Of a DNA stretch of 64,000 bases, positions 37,494 to 46,205 are shown in pieces. A model generated the notes under the pieces. It made no database searches. It was given only the letters and a program-made list of their open reading frames with translations, and had not been told where the DNA came from. The first letter of the stretch is position 1. Every line of letters begins with the position of its first letter. Source of the DNA: an uncultured Amylibacter sp. (GTDB lineage: Bacteria; Pseudomonadota; Alphaproteobacteria; Rhodobacterales; Rhodobacteraceae); assembly GCA_905181935.1 (NCBI GenBank), contig CAJIZV010000001.1, positions 434,001 through 498,000 on the forward strand. Reading direction: 5' to 3'. Position numbers and translations under genes: made by a program.

Positions 37494-38549
37494 TTAAGGA
37501 ATTAGGACTGCGCGTCCCTTAATCTTCCCATTATTTAAATCTTGTAGAGCTTGATTAGCATTAGCTAAGCTATATTCTTGAGTGGTTAGGTGAACTTTCC
37601 CCCTATCAGCCAATGCCATTAGTTCAGTGAGTTCAGCCCAAGTGCCAACAAGATTACCAACAATATTTTTTTCAGTTGTGATCATTTCAAAAGCACTAAC
37701 ATTAATATCTTCGCCATAGCCAACTACATAATAAGTTCCCATATTTCTTGTCATGGCCAAACCTTTAGAAGTTGTGCCATGCTCAGCTACAAAATCTAAA
37801 ACAGCTTCTGCACCAAGTCCTTTTGTTAATTCAAGAACTCTTTCAACTTCGTTTCCATCAGCCTTTACCAGCTCATCAGCCCCACATGATTCAGCCAAAG
37901 AAAGAGATAGATCAGATGGATCTACAACTATAATGTCTGCGGCACACATAGCTCGCAAAACTTGAATAGCAATGTGGCCTAAACCACCAGATCCAATAAT
38001 TACGCACTTCTCACCTGGTAATAAATGGCGTGATGCTTTTTTAGCTACCCTATACGCAGTAAGACCTGCGTCTGAATAAGCGGCTACTTCTCTTGGTATT
38101 AAGGCTTGTGGTAGTTTAACAATATTTCTTACTGAAGTTTTCATAGCTTCAGCATATCCACCATCACAATTCACACCTGGGAAGGAACTATTTTCACCAT
38201 GCATATCATGCCCTCTGCGACACGCTAAACAAGTACCCCCAGTTATGTGCGGATGAATAATGACCGGATCACCTTTTTTAAGGCCTTCAACTTCAGGTCC
38301 CACTTCTTCGATCCACCCAGCATTTTCATGGCCCATTATTATTGGCAGCAAACCATTTCCCGTCGGATCCATAGCCACTCGCCAAACACCTTCAATAATG
38401 TGTAAGTCGGTGCGGCAAACGCCTGCGCCACCAATTCGAACAATCACATCGTTTGATTTTTCAATTTTTGGATCGGGTACATCTTGCAAATCAACCCACG
38501 ACGAAGCTTTCAGATCATCATCGTATTTATTTAGTACTTGAGCTTTCAT
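37494..38549 (-). CDS. Zinc-type NAD(P)-dependent alcohol dehydrogenase
   Basis: A 351-residue medium-chain dehydrogenase. The catalytic zinc ligands are Cys45 (GVCRTDLH), His74-Glu75 (MGHEN) and Asp160 (SDAGLTAY). The nucleotide site is IGSGGLGHIA (185-194). The structural zinc loop is incomplete: Cys107 and Cys110 are present, but the third position is Gly118 in DMHGEN where relatives have DMHCEN. I choose ATG 38549; an in-frame start at 38591 would add 14 unrelated residues. It is the first gene of the operon with the polyol importer (gap 26 bases) and divergent from an AcoR-like regulator. It probably oxidises the imported alcohol or polyol; substrate unknown. Confidence 0.88.
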   Translation of the reverse strand: MKAQVLNKYDDDLKASSWVDLQDVPDPKIEKSNDVIVRIGGAGVCRTDLHIIEGVWRVAMDPTGNGLLPIIMGHENAGWIEEVGPEVEGLKKGDPVIIHPHITGGTCLACRRGHDMHGENSSFPGVNCDGGYAEAMKTSVRNIVKLPQALIPREVAAYSDAGLTAYRVAKKASRHLLPGEKCVIIGSGGLGHIAIQVLRAMCAADIIVVDPSDLSLSLAESCGADELVKADGNEVERVLELTKGLGAEAVLDFVAEHGTTSKGLAMTRNMGTYYVVGYGEDINVSAFEMITTEKNIVGNLVGTWAELTELMALADRGKVHLTTQEYSLANANQALQDLNNGKIKGRAVLIP

Positions 38550-38617
38550 TCTACACCTATTGTTAAACTTTGTGGCCATCATAGTCGGCAAATTTCTCGA
38601 CCACCAACCTGTATAAC

Positions 38618-38665
38618 TGTTCAGATTTGATCACTTCCACCTAAAATCTGTTCACTTTATGAACA
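38618..38665. promoter_or_regulatory. Candidate operator of the AcoR-like regulator
   Basis: A perfect palindrome TGTTCA-CTTTA-TGAACA lies at 38649-38665. A second, weaker copy TGTTCA-GATT-TGATCA lies at 38618-38633, centred about 31 bases away (three helical turns). Both fall in the divergent region between the dehydrogenase operon and the regulator. A possible promoter for the regulator, TTGCAT-N17-TATTCT (38676-38704), follows. No sigma-54 consensus (GG-N10-GC) is seen. Confidence 0.6.
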
Positions 38666-38726
38666 CTTGCCGGCTTTGCATGAGAGAGTTAGTGTTATTA
38701 TTCTGTTTTAAGGGAGCAGAATAAAT

Positions 38727-40643
38727 ATGGACAAGTTTGCAACAGCATTTAATCAAGATGGTTTTATCCAAAACACTGCTCCTCAGGAAGCAGGGTTACA
38801 GGAAAGCTCAATCTCAAGCAGTTGGGCTCGATGCTCAAGTTATGGATTGAAACCCGCAGACAAGCCTGTCGATGCAGTAACTTCAAATGTTGAGCTATAT
38901 GGTATTCAACAAAAAAATGAGCGCATAAGAAAATTCGTACTGCCAGAATTGCAATTACTGTACAACCAGATTGCTGGTACAAACTTTATGGTAGCTTACG
39001 CGGATACTAGTGGTATCGTTTTGGACGCTTTTCTAGATGAAGATTTTAAAAAAAGCGATGCGGGAAGAGCCGTAATTCCAGGCTCTATCTGGACTGAAGA
39101 TTATCGCGGGACAAACGCCCTTGGCCTAGCTTTACATAGTGGTGCTCCACAGATTGTCGCTGGCAAAGATCATTTCTTTAAAAAATTAGGTAATTTATCT
39201 TGTTTTGCAGCACCAATTTATGGTCAAAATAATGAAATAGTTGGAGTAATCGATGCCACATCAGACGCCGCTTCACGCCAGCAACACACATTAGCCCTCG
39301 TAAAGCTTGCTAGTAAAAATGTAGAAAATAGACTTTTTATTGATCAATTTAGTGACTCTTCAATTCTTGTATTTCACGCCCGCCATGAATATTTATCAAC
39401 GACTAGCGCAGCATTACTAGCAATTGATGACCATGGCTTTATTGATGGTGCAAACACCAATGCAAAAATTATGCTTAATGGGTTAAATTTATTTAACAAA
39501 CAGCACTTTGGGGATATTTTTTCAGTGCCATTTTCGACTGTAATTAACCGCTTAAATTCAGATGAGATAATTAGAATTCAAGATGCAATGGGTTCAGAAG
39601 TATTTATGTCCATTAAAAAAAATATAGCAAAGCGGATTGTTCACTTACCCATTAAATCAGGCTTAAATAAAAATCTACAATACGAGCAAAGTACTATAAA
39701 TGTAGTTGCAAAAAAAGAAGCCCACCATGAAGTTACTCCTCCTGAGTACATATCAGAAGATCCGATACTAAAGAGATACCTTTCTTTTGCAGAAAATGCA
39801 TTAAAACATCAGCTTCCTGTATTTATAAGTGGTAAACGAGGGACTGGGAAAAATGCAACTGCTATTGAACTTGCAAAACGGTTTCTACAAAAGAAAGCTT
39901 ATATTGAGATTGATTGCACTCAATTGACTACTGAAAATTATGAAAAACTATTGTTTGGTGCAACAGAAAAGCGTGGGTATTTTAGTCAAGAAACACAGTG
40001 TCACCCACTAGGTAAATTAGGGCAAGCATATGGTGGAGTAGCAATAATAAGTAATATTGAAATTTTGCCGGAAATTATACAACATACAATAATTCAATTA
40101 ATAGAAGCTCATCAAGAAAACCGTTTTGATGATAAATTCAAATCAATAGGTGGTTTTTTATTTTCTAGTCAGTATTCCATTCACGATTTACAATCAAATA
40201 TAAATATGTCTGCCGCTTTTTTAGAAAGTTTAATTGGGGCTCAGGTACAACTCCCTGACTTAAAGCAGAGAACAGATTTTGATAAAATTGCAATAGAACT
40301 ATTACGGCAAATTTCGCCAAGACATCAGCTTTCTAAGGCTTCAATGGATGCACTAAGATCACGCGATTGGCCAGGACATATTGGTCAACTTAAGAAAGTT
40401 CTGCGTGTGCTTGTTGCAACTACAGAAGGCCAAATTATTCGGAATGCATCAATTCAAACAGACCAAACATTATCAGGCTCAGAGGTTCTTGCATGCGATG
40501 CATGCGCACAATCCTCCGTGCGCAAAGAGAGCTGTAAATTGATTAAAAAAACTTGGCTTGAAACTGGAGGAAATGTTAGCCTTGTTTCTCGCCGTTTAGG
40601 TGTCTCACGCACCACGGTATATAAGCATATTAAAGATGTATAG
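38727..40643 (+). CDS. AcoR-like transcriptional regulator with degenerate AAA+ domain
   Basis: A 638-residue protein with the layout GAF (about residues 60-205), AAA+ (about 345-545) and Fis-type helix-turn-helix (SRRLGVSRTTVYKHI near the C-terminus). The Walker A is retained as SGKRGTGKN. The GAFTGA loop that contacts sigma-54 is absent: the region reads FGATEKRGYFSQ. The Walker B acidic pair is replaced by GGVAIISNIE. It therefore should not remodel sigma-54 polymerase and probably acts at sigma-70 promoters. It is divergent from the alcohol dehydrogenase operon, with a TGTTCA palindrome between, so it is the probable local regulator. Confidence 0.85.
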   Translation: MDKFATAFNQDGFIQNTAPQEAGLQESSISSSWARCSSYGLKPADKPVDAVTSNVELYGIQQKNERIRKFVLPELQLLYNQIAGTNFMVAYADTSGIVLDAFLDEDFKKSDAGRAVIPGSIWTEDYRGTNALGLALHSGAPQIVAGKDHFFKKLGNLSCFAAPIYGQNNEIVGVIDATSDAASRQQHTLALVKLASKNVENRLFIDQFSDSSILVFHARHEYLSTTSAALLAIDDHGFIDGANTNAKIMLNGLNLFNKQHFGDIFSVPFSTVINRLNSDEIIRIQDAMGSEVFMSIKKNIAKRIVHLPIKSGLNKNLQYEQSTINVVAKKEAHHEVTPPEYISEDPILKRYLSFAENALKHQLPVFISGKRGTGKNATAIELAKRFLQKKAYIEIDCTQLTTENYEKLLFGATEKRGYFSQETQCHPLGKLGQAYGGVAIISNIEILPEIIQHTIIQLIEAHQENRFDDKFKSIGGFLFSSQYSIHDLQSNINMSAAFLESLIGAQVQLPDLKQRTDFDKIAIELLRQISPRHQLSKASMDALRSRDWPGHIGQLKKVLRVLVATTEGQIIRNASIQTDQTLSGSEVLACDACAQSSVRKESCKLIKKTWLETGGNVSLVSRRLGVSRTTVYKHIKDV

Positions 40644-40784
40644 CCAAAGCGTGCCTATGACATTTAAACAAGGTTTATTGAAAAACTATTTAAACAAAAG
40701 GATTCCTCTGTTCAAATAATTTTTGATTGATATAAAAAATTACGAATTATGCCCTAAAAGGCTCAAAAAAGGAACTTTATTGCT

Positions 40785-41135
40785 ATGACTCATATTTTCA
40801 AGCACCCGGACATCTCCACAATTGAACCAATAACTGAAGATTTGGACGGCTGGATTGTTACTGAAGGCAATCCAAGTATGAAAACTTGGATTCTATATAC
40901 AAGTAACGATAAAAGTATGATTTCAGGCTATTGGGAAGCAACACCGGGAACATATCATGCTACTTATGCTGAGTACGAGTTTGTGCATATGATTAAAGGT
41001 AAAATTATTATTACACCAGATGGAGAAGAGCCAAAAGAAGTAAATGCTGGTGATGCGTTTATTGTGGAGCCAGGCTTTAAGGGTACTTGGAAGATTTTAG
41101 AAACTGTTCAAAAACATTTTGATATTAAGTTATAG
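40785..41135 (+). CDS. Cupin domain protein (DUF861/cupin_3 type)
   Basis: A 116-residue single-cupin protein. Residues 30-55 read WILYTSNDKSMISGYWEATPG-like, then YEFVHMIKGKIIITPDGEEP and AGDAFIVEPGFKGTWK, the two cupin motifs of the ethanolamine/ureidoglycine-related cupin_3 group. Metal ligands are not fully conserved. A TGTTCA half-site lies upstream at 40709-40714, so it may belong to the same regulon as the neighbouring dehydrogenase genes. Function unknown. Confidence 0.78.
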   Translation: MTHIFKHPDISTIEPITEDLDGWIVTEGNPSMKTWILYTSNDKSMISGYWEATPGTYHATYAEYEFVHMIKGKIIITPDGEEPKEVNAGDAFIVEPGFKGTWKILETVQKHFDIKL

Positions 41136-41166
41136 TTAAATAATGATAGCGCATAGGACACAAGTC

Positions 41167-41811
41167 TTATGGCTTTGCTTTTTCAAGGTAAGAGTTCATG
41201 GCTGGTAAATATGCTGTGAGCTCTTCTTCCACTACTTTAAACCCAAGCAATCGCTCATTATAATCTTCCACAACTTTTGGCCAATCAATTTGTAAATCTA
41301 AAGCCTGCTCAAAAGCTTTAATCCATGCAAAGGTTACTACAAACCCACAGTCGCAAATCCATAACCTATTAATATCTAATGGATTTTTAGACAAAAGCAG
41401 TGCAAGTGAAGATAAGTGTTTCGAAATTCTTATACCTCCTGCATTTACGGCATCAATATTTCGGGTTGAGTAGTTAACTTGTGGGTAAATAGATCGTACA
41501 GCAGGTTCAAGGCGGGTATCATGCGATCTACTGAGTTCACGAGCTTTGGCGCGAAGCCGCACTGTTTCAGGCAACATTGGAGTCTCAGTGAACTCTTCAT
41601 CAAGGTATTCAGCAATAGCTTCAGAATCTGAAAGCATAAAACCATTATGGACCATGGCAGGTAAATTCCCAGAAGGGACTATTGCGCGATACTCATCCGA
41701 CCCATACCCACCTGGTGGCGACTGTTCTGTAAAAGAAATAGATTTATATCTCATAACAATACGAAGTTTTGCGCAATAAGCAGCAACAGGCACTGAATAA
41801 ATATTAAGCAT
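41167..41811 (-). CDS. Glutathione S-transferase family protein
   Basis: A 214-residue GST-like protein. The thioredoxin-fold N-terminus (MLNIYSVPVAAYCAKLRIVM) has the cis-proline segment NLPAMV and SDSEAIAEYLDEEF for glutathione binding. A helical C-terminal domain follows. I use ATG 41811; an in-frame GTG at 41823 would add four residues. Substrate unknown. It is convergent with the cupin gene, 31 bases apart. Confidence 0.82.
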   Translation of the reverse strand: MLNIYSVPVAAYCAKLRIVMRYKSISFTEQSPPGGYGSDEYRAIVPSGNLPAMVHNGFMLSDSEAIAEYLDEEFTETPMLPETVRLRAKARELSRSHDTRLEPAVRSIYPQVNYSTRNIDAVNAGGIRISKHLSSLALLLSKNPLDINRLWICDCGFVVTFAWIKAFEQALDLQIDWPKVVEDYNERLLGFKVVEEELTAYLPAMNSYLEKAKP

Positions 41812-41914
41812 AATAAATTTCACTCGTATTTAAGGTTATCTAAATTTTTAAAACTGCTTAACCAACTTAAATATAAGTCATTATAATAATTAAAAATATG
41901 GCTTTAAATCTAAT

Positions 41915-41951
41915 AAAAAAATGTTTCCAATATATTACATATTGGAAACAT
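41915..41951 (-). terminator. Rho-independent terminator of the cytochrome c gene
   Basis: A perfect 13-bp inverted repeat (ATGTTTCCAATAT, 5-base loop, complement) is followed on the minus strand by TTTTTTATTAG. It lies about 40 bases after the cytochrome stop and has the form of a normal terminator. Confidence 0.85.
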
Positions 41952-41990
41952 AGTTTCATAAAATTAGTTATATTCGATTGGCGCCGAAAA

Positions 41991-42365
41991 TTAATTACCC
42001 ATTGATTGTAAATAAGCAATCAAGTTTTCACGGTCAGCTACTTTTTTGACTTTCACTCTCATCTTAGAACCTTTAACAAGCTTCTGAGTATTTTTTAACC
42101 AGACATCCATTAATTCTGTAGTCCACTGTGGATTATCACCTGAAAATGTAGCTAATTTTTTACTGTATTTGAAACCTTCACTAGCAGCAATTCCACGGTT
42201 CAGGATGTCGTAAAGGTTAGGTCCACTTTTATTTTTACCACCTGCATCAATACTGTGGCATGCCGCACACTTTTTAAATGCTTTTGCGCCTTTTTTTACG
42301 TCACCTGCTAATGCACTATGGGCAAGTAAAATTGAGACTGACGTTGCTATCAAAAATAATTTCAT
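41991..42365 (-). CDS. Class I cytochrome c, periplasmic
   Basis: A 124-residue monoheme cytochrome. The signal peptide ends at HSALA (residue 20). The heme motif CAACH is at residues 33-37, and the likely axial methionine is Met102 in GSKMRVKV. The segment KSGPNLYDILNRG is typical of cytochrome c2/c552-like electron carriers. It would shuttle electrons to terminal oxidases or from periplasmic dehydrogenases. It is monocistronic with its own terminator. Confidence 0.9.
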   Translation of the reverse strand: MKLFLIATSVSILLAHSALAGDVKKGAKAFKKCAACHSIDAGGKNKSGPNLYDILNRGIAASEGFKYSKKLATFSGDNPQWTTELMDVWLKNTQKLVKGSKMRVKVKKVADRENLIAYLQSMGN

Positions 42366-42673
42366 GTTTTTTCCACTTCAACATTTATATATGTTCAATT
42401 AATGACATATTTCGATTATTTGAAAGATCAAGACACAAATCTTTCAGAAAGTAATTTTTGTTAAATAAATATTTTAAAGTCCGAATCAAAGCCTCTAAAA
42501 TTTTAAGTTCAAATTCATATTATAACCATAAATCATTAAAAATGATATGTGCTCTAAATATGTATCCTAACAATACAAAATACATTCAAAATTATCATAA
42601 AACTAATTGATAAATTTAAATCTCAGAGTTAGTTATTCTTATCATAAAAAATGAATTATAAGTAATTAATTAA
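42366..42673. other. 308-base AT-rich intergenic region with a small hairpin
   Basis: The region lies between divergent cytochrome c and DMT permease genes. The only structure I see is an 8-bp inverted repeat TGAAAGAT / ATCTTTCA at 42421-42446 with a 10-base spacer, near the probable cytochrome promoter. No small gene is convincing. Confidence 0.45.
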
Positions 42674-43573
42674 ATGTCTAAAAATACTCCCACAGATTCA
42701 ATTCAACTAACTGCCAGTATAGGTTTAGTAATTGGTGGTATAATGTGGGGTGTTTATTGGATACCAGTTCGAGTAATTGCAGACATGGGATTACCTGGAG
42801 TCTGGGCAGGTGTAGTTCTCTACTTAGCAGCATTAATTGTATTACTACCAATCATATGGACCAATCGTGAGTCTCTATTATCTAAATGGCAGACCTTATT
42901 ATTTGTTGGCCTATTAACAGGAGCTGCCTTTAGCCTTTTCACAACAAGTCTATCAATGACTGATGTAATCAGAGCCATTTTACTGTTTTATCTTACCCCA
43001 ATATGGGGAACATTGCTTGGCCTTATAGTGCTCGGCGAACGTCTAACAGTCACTAGGGTATTAGCTTTAGTCCTTGGCTTATGTGGACTATTGGTTGTCC
43101 TAGGCCTTGGTCAAAAATTTCCCTGGCCTAAAAATATAGGCGATTGGTTGGCCCTCAGCTCTGGAATGTTTTGGGCTTATGGTTCAATGAAGCTCTATCA
43201 GATGGAAAAAATTGCAGCATCTGAACAAGTCCTGGCATTCTTATTTGGTAGCCTTTTTGTTTCAGGGTTTATTCTTCTTGTAGGTGGCCCCGAACTTGCT
43301 GCAAAAGTGGATATCAAGGTAGTTTTTAATGCAATGCCTTATGCATTATTATTAACTATTTATCTTATACCAATGTTCTACTTAACAATTTGGCCTGCAA
43401 CGCTTTTAGCACCTGGCCGTGTTGGAGTATTACTAATGAGTGAAATAGTAGTTGGAGTAATTACAGCTGCAATAATTTCTGGTGAACCTTTTGGCATCCG
43501 AGAGGCTTTAGGAACAATAATGATTGTAAGTGCAGCATTATTAGAAATATTGGGAGCACGAAAGATCACATAA
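42674..43573 (+). CDS. DMT-superfamily (EamA-like) permease
   Basis: A 299-residue protein with about ten membrane helices in two EamA repeats. Segments include IGGIMWGVYWIPVRVIADMG and the first-repeat end LTPIWGTLLGLIVLGERLT, then the second-repeat end SEIVVGVITAAII. It is probably a metabolite exporter or importer of the inner membrane; substrate unknown. Confidence 0.82.
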   Translation: MSKNTPTDSIQLTASIGLVIGGIMWGVYWIPVRVIADMGLPGVWAGVVLYLAALIVLLPIIWTNRESLLSKWQTLLFVGLLTGAAFSLFTTSLSMTDVIRAILLFYLTPIWGTLLGLIVLGERLTVTRVLALVLGLCGLLVVLGLGQKFPWPKNIGDWLALSSGMFWAYGSMKLYQMEKIAASEQVLAFLFGSLFVSGFILLVGGPELAAKVDIKVVFNAMPYALLLTIYLIPMFYLTIWPATLLAPGRVGVLLMSEIVVGVITAAIISGEPFGIREALGTIMIVSAALLEILGARKIT

Positions 43574-43686
43574 CACGAATAATAAAGTGACGTATTGAAA
43601 CAATATTAGAAAGTATTATAATCTAATTATAGCACATAAATAAAATCTAATAGATAACAACCATAATAGAATCGTTAGGACATCAC

Positions 43687-43767
43687 ATGAAAACTTTTAT
43701 AACAATACTCACATTATTAACATTAACAGCTTGTGGATTTGATATGCCATTTATACCAGGAATTTAA
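43687..43767 (+). CDS. 26-residue lipoprotein-like microprotein
   Basis: A very short ORF beginning MKTFITILTLLTLTACGFDM and ending PFIPGI. It has a basic start, a hydrophobic core and a lipobox LTAC with Cys16, leaving only a ten-residue acylated peptide after processing. AGGA precedes the ATG at normal spacing. The stop overlaps the next ATG as TAATG, so it is translationally coupled to the DUF2805-like gene. The family is unknown to me. Coupling plus the lipobox argue that it is real. Confidence 0.65.
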   Translation: MKTFITILTLLTLTACGFDMPFIPGI

Positions 43768-43976
43768 TGTCACAGGATTTGACAGAAGCACAAATCAGTG
43801 ACGTCATTCATATGGCGCTATCAGATCATATTCCATTTTCTGATATTAAGAACCAATATGGGCTTGCTGAAAAAGATGTAAAAACTCTTATGAGAACTAA
43901 TCTAAAAACTGGTTCTTATAAAGCTTGGCGCAAAAGAGTTCGGGATTTTGGCTCACGTCGTGAGCATTACAAATAG
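43767..43976 (+). CDS. TIGR03643/DUF2805 family small protein
   Basis: A 69-residue basic protein with a helix-turn-helix-like look: QISDVIHMALSDHIPFSDIK, then GLAEKDVKTLMRTNLKTGS and YKAWRKRV. The pattern fits the DUF2805 family of unknown function. It is translationally coupled to the preceding 26-residue lipoprotein by TAATG. Nucleic-acid binding is possible from the arrangement and charge. Confidence 0.78.
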   Translation: MSQDLTEAQISDVIHMALSDHIPFSDIKNQYGLAEKDVKTLMRTNLKTGSYKAWRKRVRDFGSRREHYK

Positions 43977-44113
43977 CACATTGAGCCAACTGTTAATCAA
44001 TTATAAATATACTGCTATTGTGTATTCATGTAACTAACGCTCAAAAGATCGTTTTGCATCAGAAAAATATCATTTATATTTATATCTAGTTTACTTTAAA
44101 AATCGAGAACAAA

Positions 44114-44872
44114 ATGTCCCAGAAATTTGCAAATTTTCCCAGCTTGAAAGAAAAGACCGTTTTTGTAACTGGTGGGGCTTCTGGAATTGGAGCTGAAATT
44201 GTTTCTGCATTTGTAGCCCAGGGCGCAAAAGTAGGTTTTTTGGATTTAGATACTTCTGCAAGTCAAAATCTCTCCGATACGTTAGGAGGAAATGTTCAAT
44301 TTGAAGTTTGCGATCTCTGCAACATTACTGCTTTAAAAAATGCCATGGACCAGTTAACTGAGCGATTAGGTACAGCAGATATTTTGGTAAATAATGCCGC
44401 AAACGATGATCGCCACGACTGGCAGAATGTAACACCAGAATACTGGGACGAGAGATTATCCACAAATCTTCGCCACCAGTTTTTTGCAATTCAACATGTT
44501 GCACCTGGAATGATTAAAACTGGTGGTGGTTCTATTATAAATATAGGTTCGAATTCTTGGTGGGAAGCTGGCGGTGGATTACCCGCTTATGCAACTGCTA
44601 AATCTGCTGTTCATGGATTAACTCGGGCAATGGCGCGCGATCTTGGGGAACACAGAATTCGCGTAAATACTGTAGTCCCTGGATGGATTATGACAGAACG
44701 GCAGAAAAATTTATGGGCTACACCTGAGACTTTAGAAGCTCACCGGAAGCGCCAGTGCCTGCCAGACCTTATTGACCCAATTTATGTAGCACGAATGATA
44801 CTATTTTTGGCTTCAGATGATGCATCTATGTGCACGGCAAATAACTATATGGTCGAAGCTGGCTCTATTTAA
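44114..44872 (+). CDS. Short-chain dehydrogenase/reductase
   Basis: A 252-residue classical SDR. The cofactor motif GGASGIG is at 20-26, the NNAAN motif at 93-97, and the catalytic set is Ser146, Tyr159 and Lys163 (YATAK). Sequence features such as GSNSWWEAGGGLPAYATAK recall sugar or hydroxyacid dehydrogenases. NAD is likely from the acidic residue after beta-2 (LDLD). Substrate unknown. It is convergent with glyA. Confidence 0.85.
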   Translation: MSQKFANFPSLKEKTVFVTGGASGIGAEIVSAFVAQGAKVGFLDLDTSASQNLSDTLGGNVQFEVCDLCNITALKNAMDQLTERLGTADILVNNAANDDRHDWQNVTPEYWDERLSTNLRHQFFAIQHVAPGMIKTGGGSIINIGSNSWWEAGGGLPAYATAKSAVHGLTRAMARDLGEHRIRVNTVVPGWIMTERQKNLWATPETLEAHRKRQCLPDLIDPIYVARMILFLASDDASMCTANNYMVEAGSI

Positions 44873-44915
44873 AAAAAATTTAAAGCTGGATTTACATCAA
44901 AGCCCTACATTCAAA

Positions 44916-46190
44916 TTAATATAGAGGAAAGCGGGAGCAAATAGCTTTTGCTTTTTCTTTCACCATAGCTTCGATATCGCAATTACCCTCTTCACCATTG
45001 GTCGCCAAACCATCAACCACAGTCACAATCATTTTCCCAATCTCCCTAAATTCAGCTTCACAGAACCCACGCGTTGTGCCGGCAGGCGTACCTAACCGAA
45101 GCCCAGAGGTCACAGCTGGTTTTTCAGGATCAAATGGGATCCCATTTTTATTGCAGGTTATATTTGCCCGCCCAAGTGCCTTGTCAGCGACGTTACCCGT
45201 AACGCCTTTTGGTCTCAGATCTACGAGCATTAGATGGGTATCAGTTCCACCCGATACAATATCTAATCCACCTTTTATAAGTTCATCAGCTAAAGCAACG
45301 GCATTAGCACGAACTTGCTTTTGATAAAGTTTAAATTCTGGGCGCAAAGCTTCACCAAACGCGACTGCCTTGGCGGCAATTACATGCATCAAAGGTCCAC
45401 CTTGCAAACCTGGAAAAATAGCAGAATCAAATTTTTTGGCTAAAATTTTGTCATTAGTCAAAATCAATCCCCCACGGGGACCACGTAAGGTTTTGTGGGT
45501 CGTAGTGGTTGCAAAATCAGCATATGGAAAAGGGCTTGGGTGTTCACCCGCAGCAACTAACCCCGCAAAGTGCGCCATATCTACGTGAAGATATGCTCCA
45601 ATACTGTCAGCAATCTCACGCATGCGTTTAAAATCAATTTGGCGTGGAATAGCAGACCCCCCTGCTATTATCATTTTGGGTTTATGTTCAGTAGCCAAGG
45701 CCTGTACCTGATCATAATCTAAGAGATTATCATCACGACGAACGCCATACTGGACAGCATTAAACCATTTACCAGATTGATTAGGCTTAGCGCCATGGGT
45801 CAAATGCCCCCCCGCATCCAGGGACATACCAAGAATTGTATCTCCTGGCTGCAATAACGCCAACATAACCCCTTGGTTTGCCTGACTTCCAGAATTGGGC
45901 TGTACGTTAGCATATTCACAATTGAAGAGCTTTTTGACACGCTCAATTGCAAGATTTTCAGCTATATCCACATATTGGCACCCACCGTAATAGCGGCGCC
46001 CTGGATAACCTTCCGCATATTTATTGGTCATGACAGATCCTTGGGCCTGCATAACTGCTTTCGACACAATATTTTCTGATGCAATTAACTCAATTTCGTC
46101 CCGCTGGCGGCCCAATTCATTTTCAATTGATTCAAATAACTCAGGGTCGCTTTGAGATAAATCTTGTGTAAAAAAAATGTTATTAGTCAA
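44916..46190 (-). CDS. glyA: Serine hydroxymethyltransferase
   Basis: A 424-residue PLP enzyme converting glycine and methylene-tetrahydrofolate to serine. The PLP lysine is Lys233 in [14 protein letters not shown], and the N-terminal LIASENIVS and the glycine-rich [13 protein letters not shown] are diagnostic. It lies 15 bases downstream of ppc and closes the serine-cycle operon sga-mtkA-mtkB-hpr-ppc-glyA, so it is likely the serine-cycle copy, bringing in the C1 unit. A second housekeeping copy may exist elsewhere. Confidence 0.95.
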   Translation of the reverse strand: MTNNIFFTQDLSQSDPELFESIENELGRQRDEIELIASENIVSKAVMQAQGSVMTNKYAEGYPGRRYYGGCQYVDIAENLAIERVKKLFNCEYANVQPNSGSQANQGVMLALLQPGDTILGMSLDAGGHLTHGAKPNQSGKWFNAVQYGVRRDDNLLDYDQVQALATEHKPKMIIAGGSAIPRQIDFKRMREIADSIGAYLHVDMAHFAGLVAAGEHPSPFPYADFATTTTHKTLRGPRGGLILTNDKILAKKFDSAIFPGLQGGPLMHVIAAKAVAFGEALRPEFKLYQKQVRANAVALADELIKGGLDIVSGGTDTHLMLVDLRPKGVTGNVADKALGRANITCNKNGIPFDPEKPAVTSGLRLGTPAGTTRGFCEAEFREIGKMIVTVVDGLATNGEEGNCDIEAMVKEKAKAICSRFPLY

Positions 46191-46205
46191 AATATATTTT
46201 CCCTA

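Noticed and set aside
41152..41171. 8-bp hairpin CATAGGAC / GTCTTATG between cupin and GST genes
   Set aside because: It overlaps the GST stop codon and has no U-run on either strand, so terminator function is doubtful.
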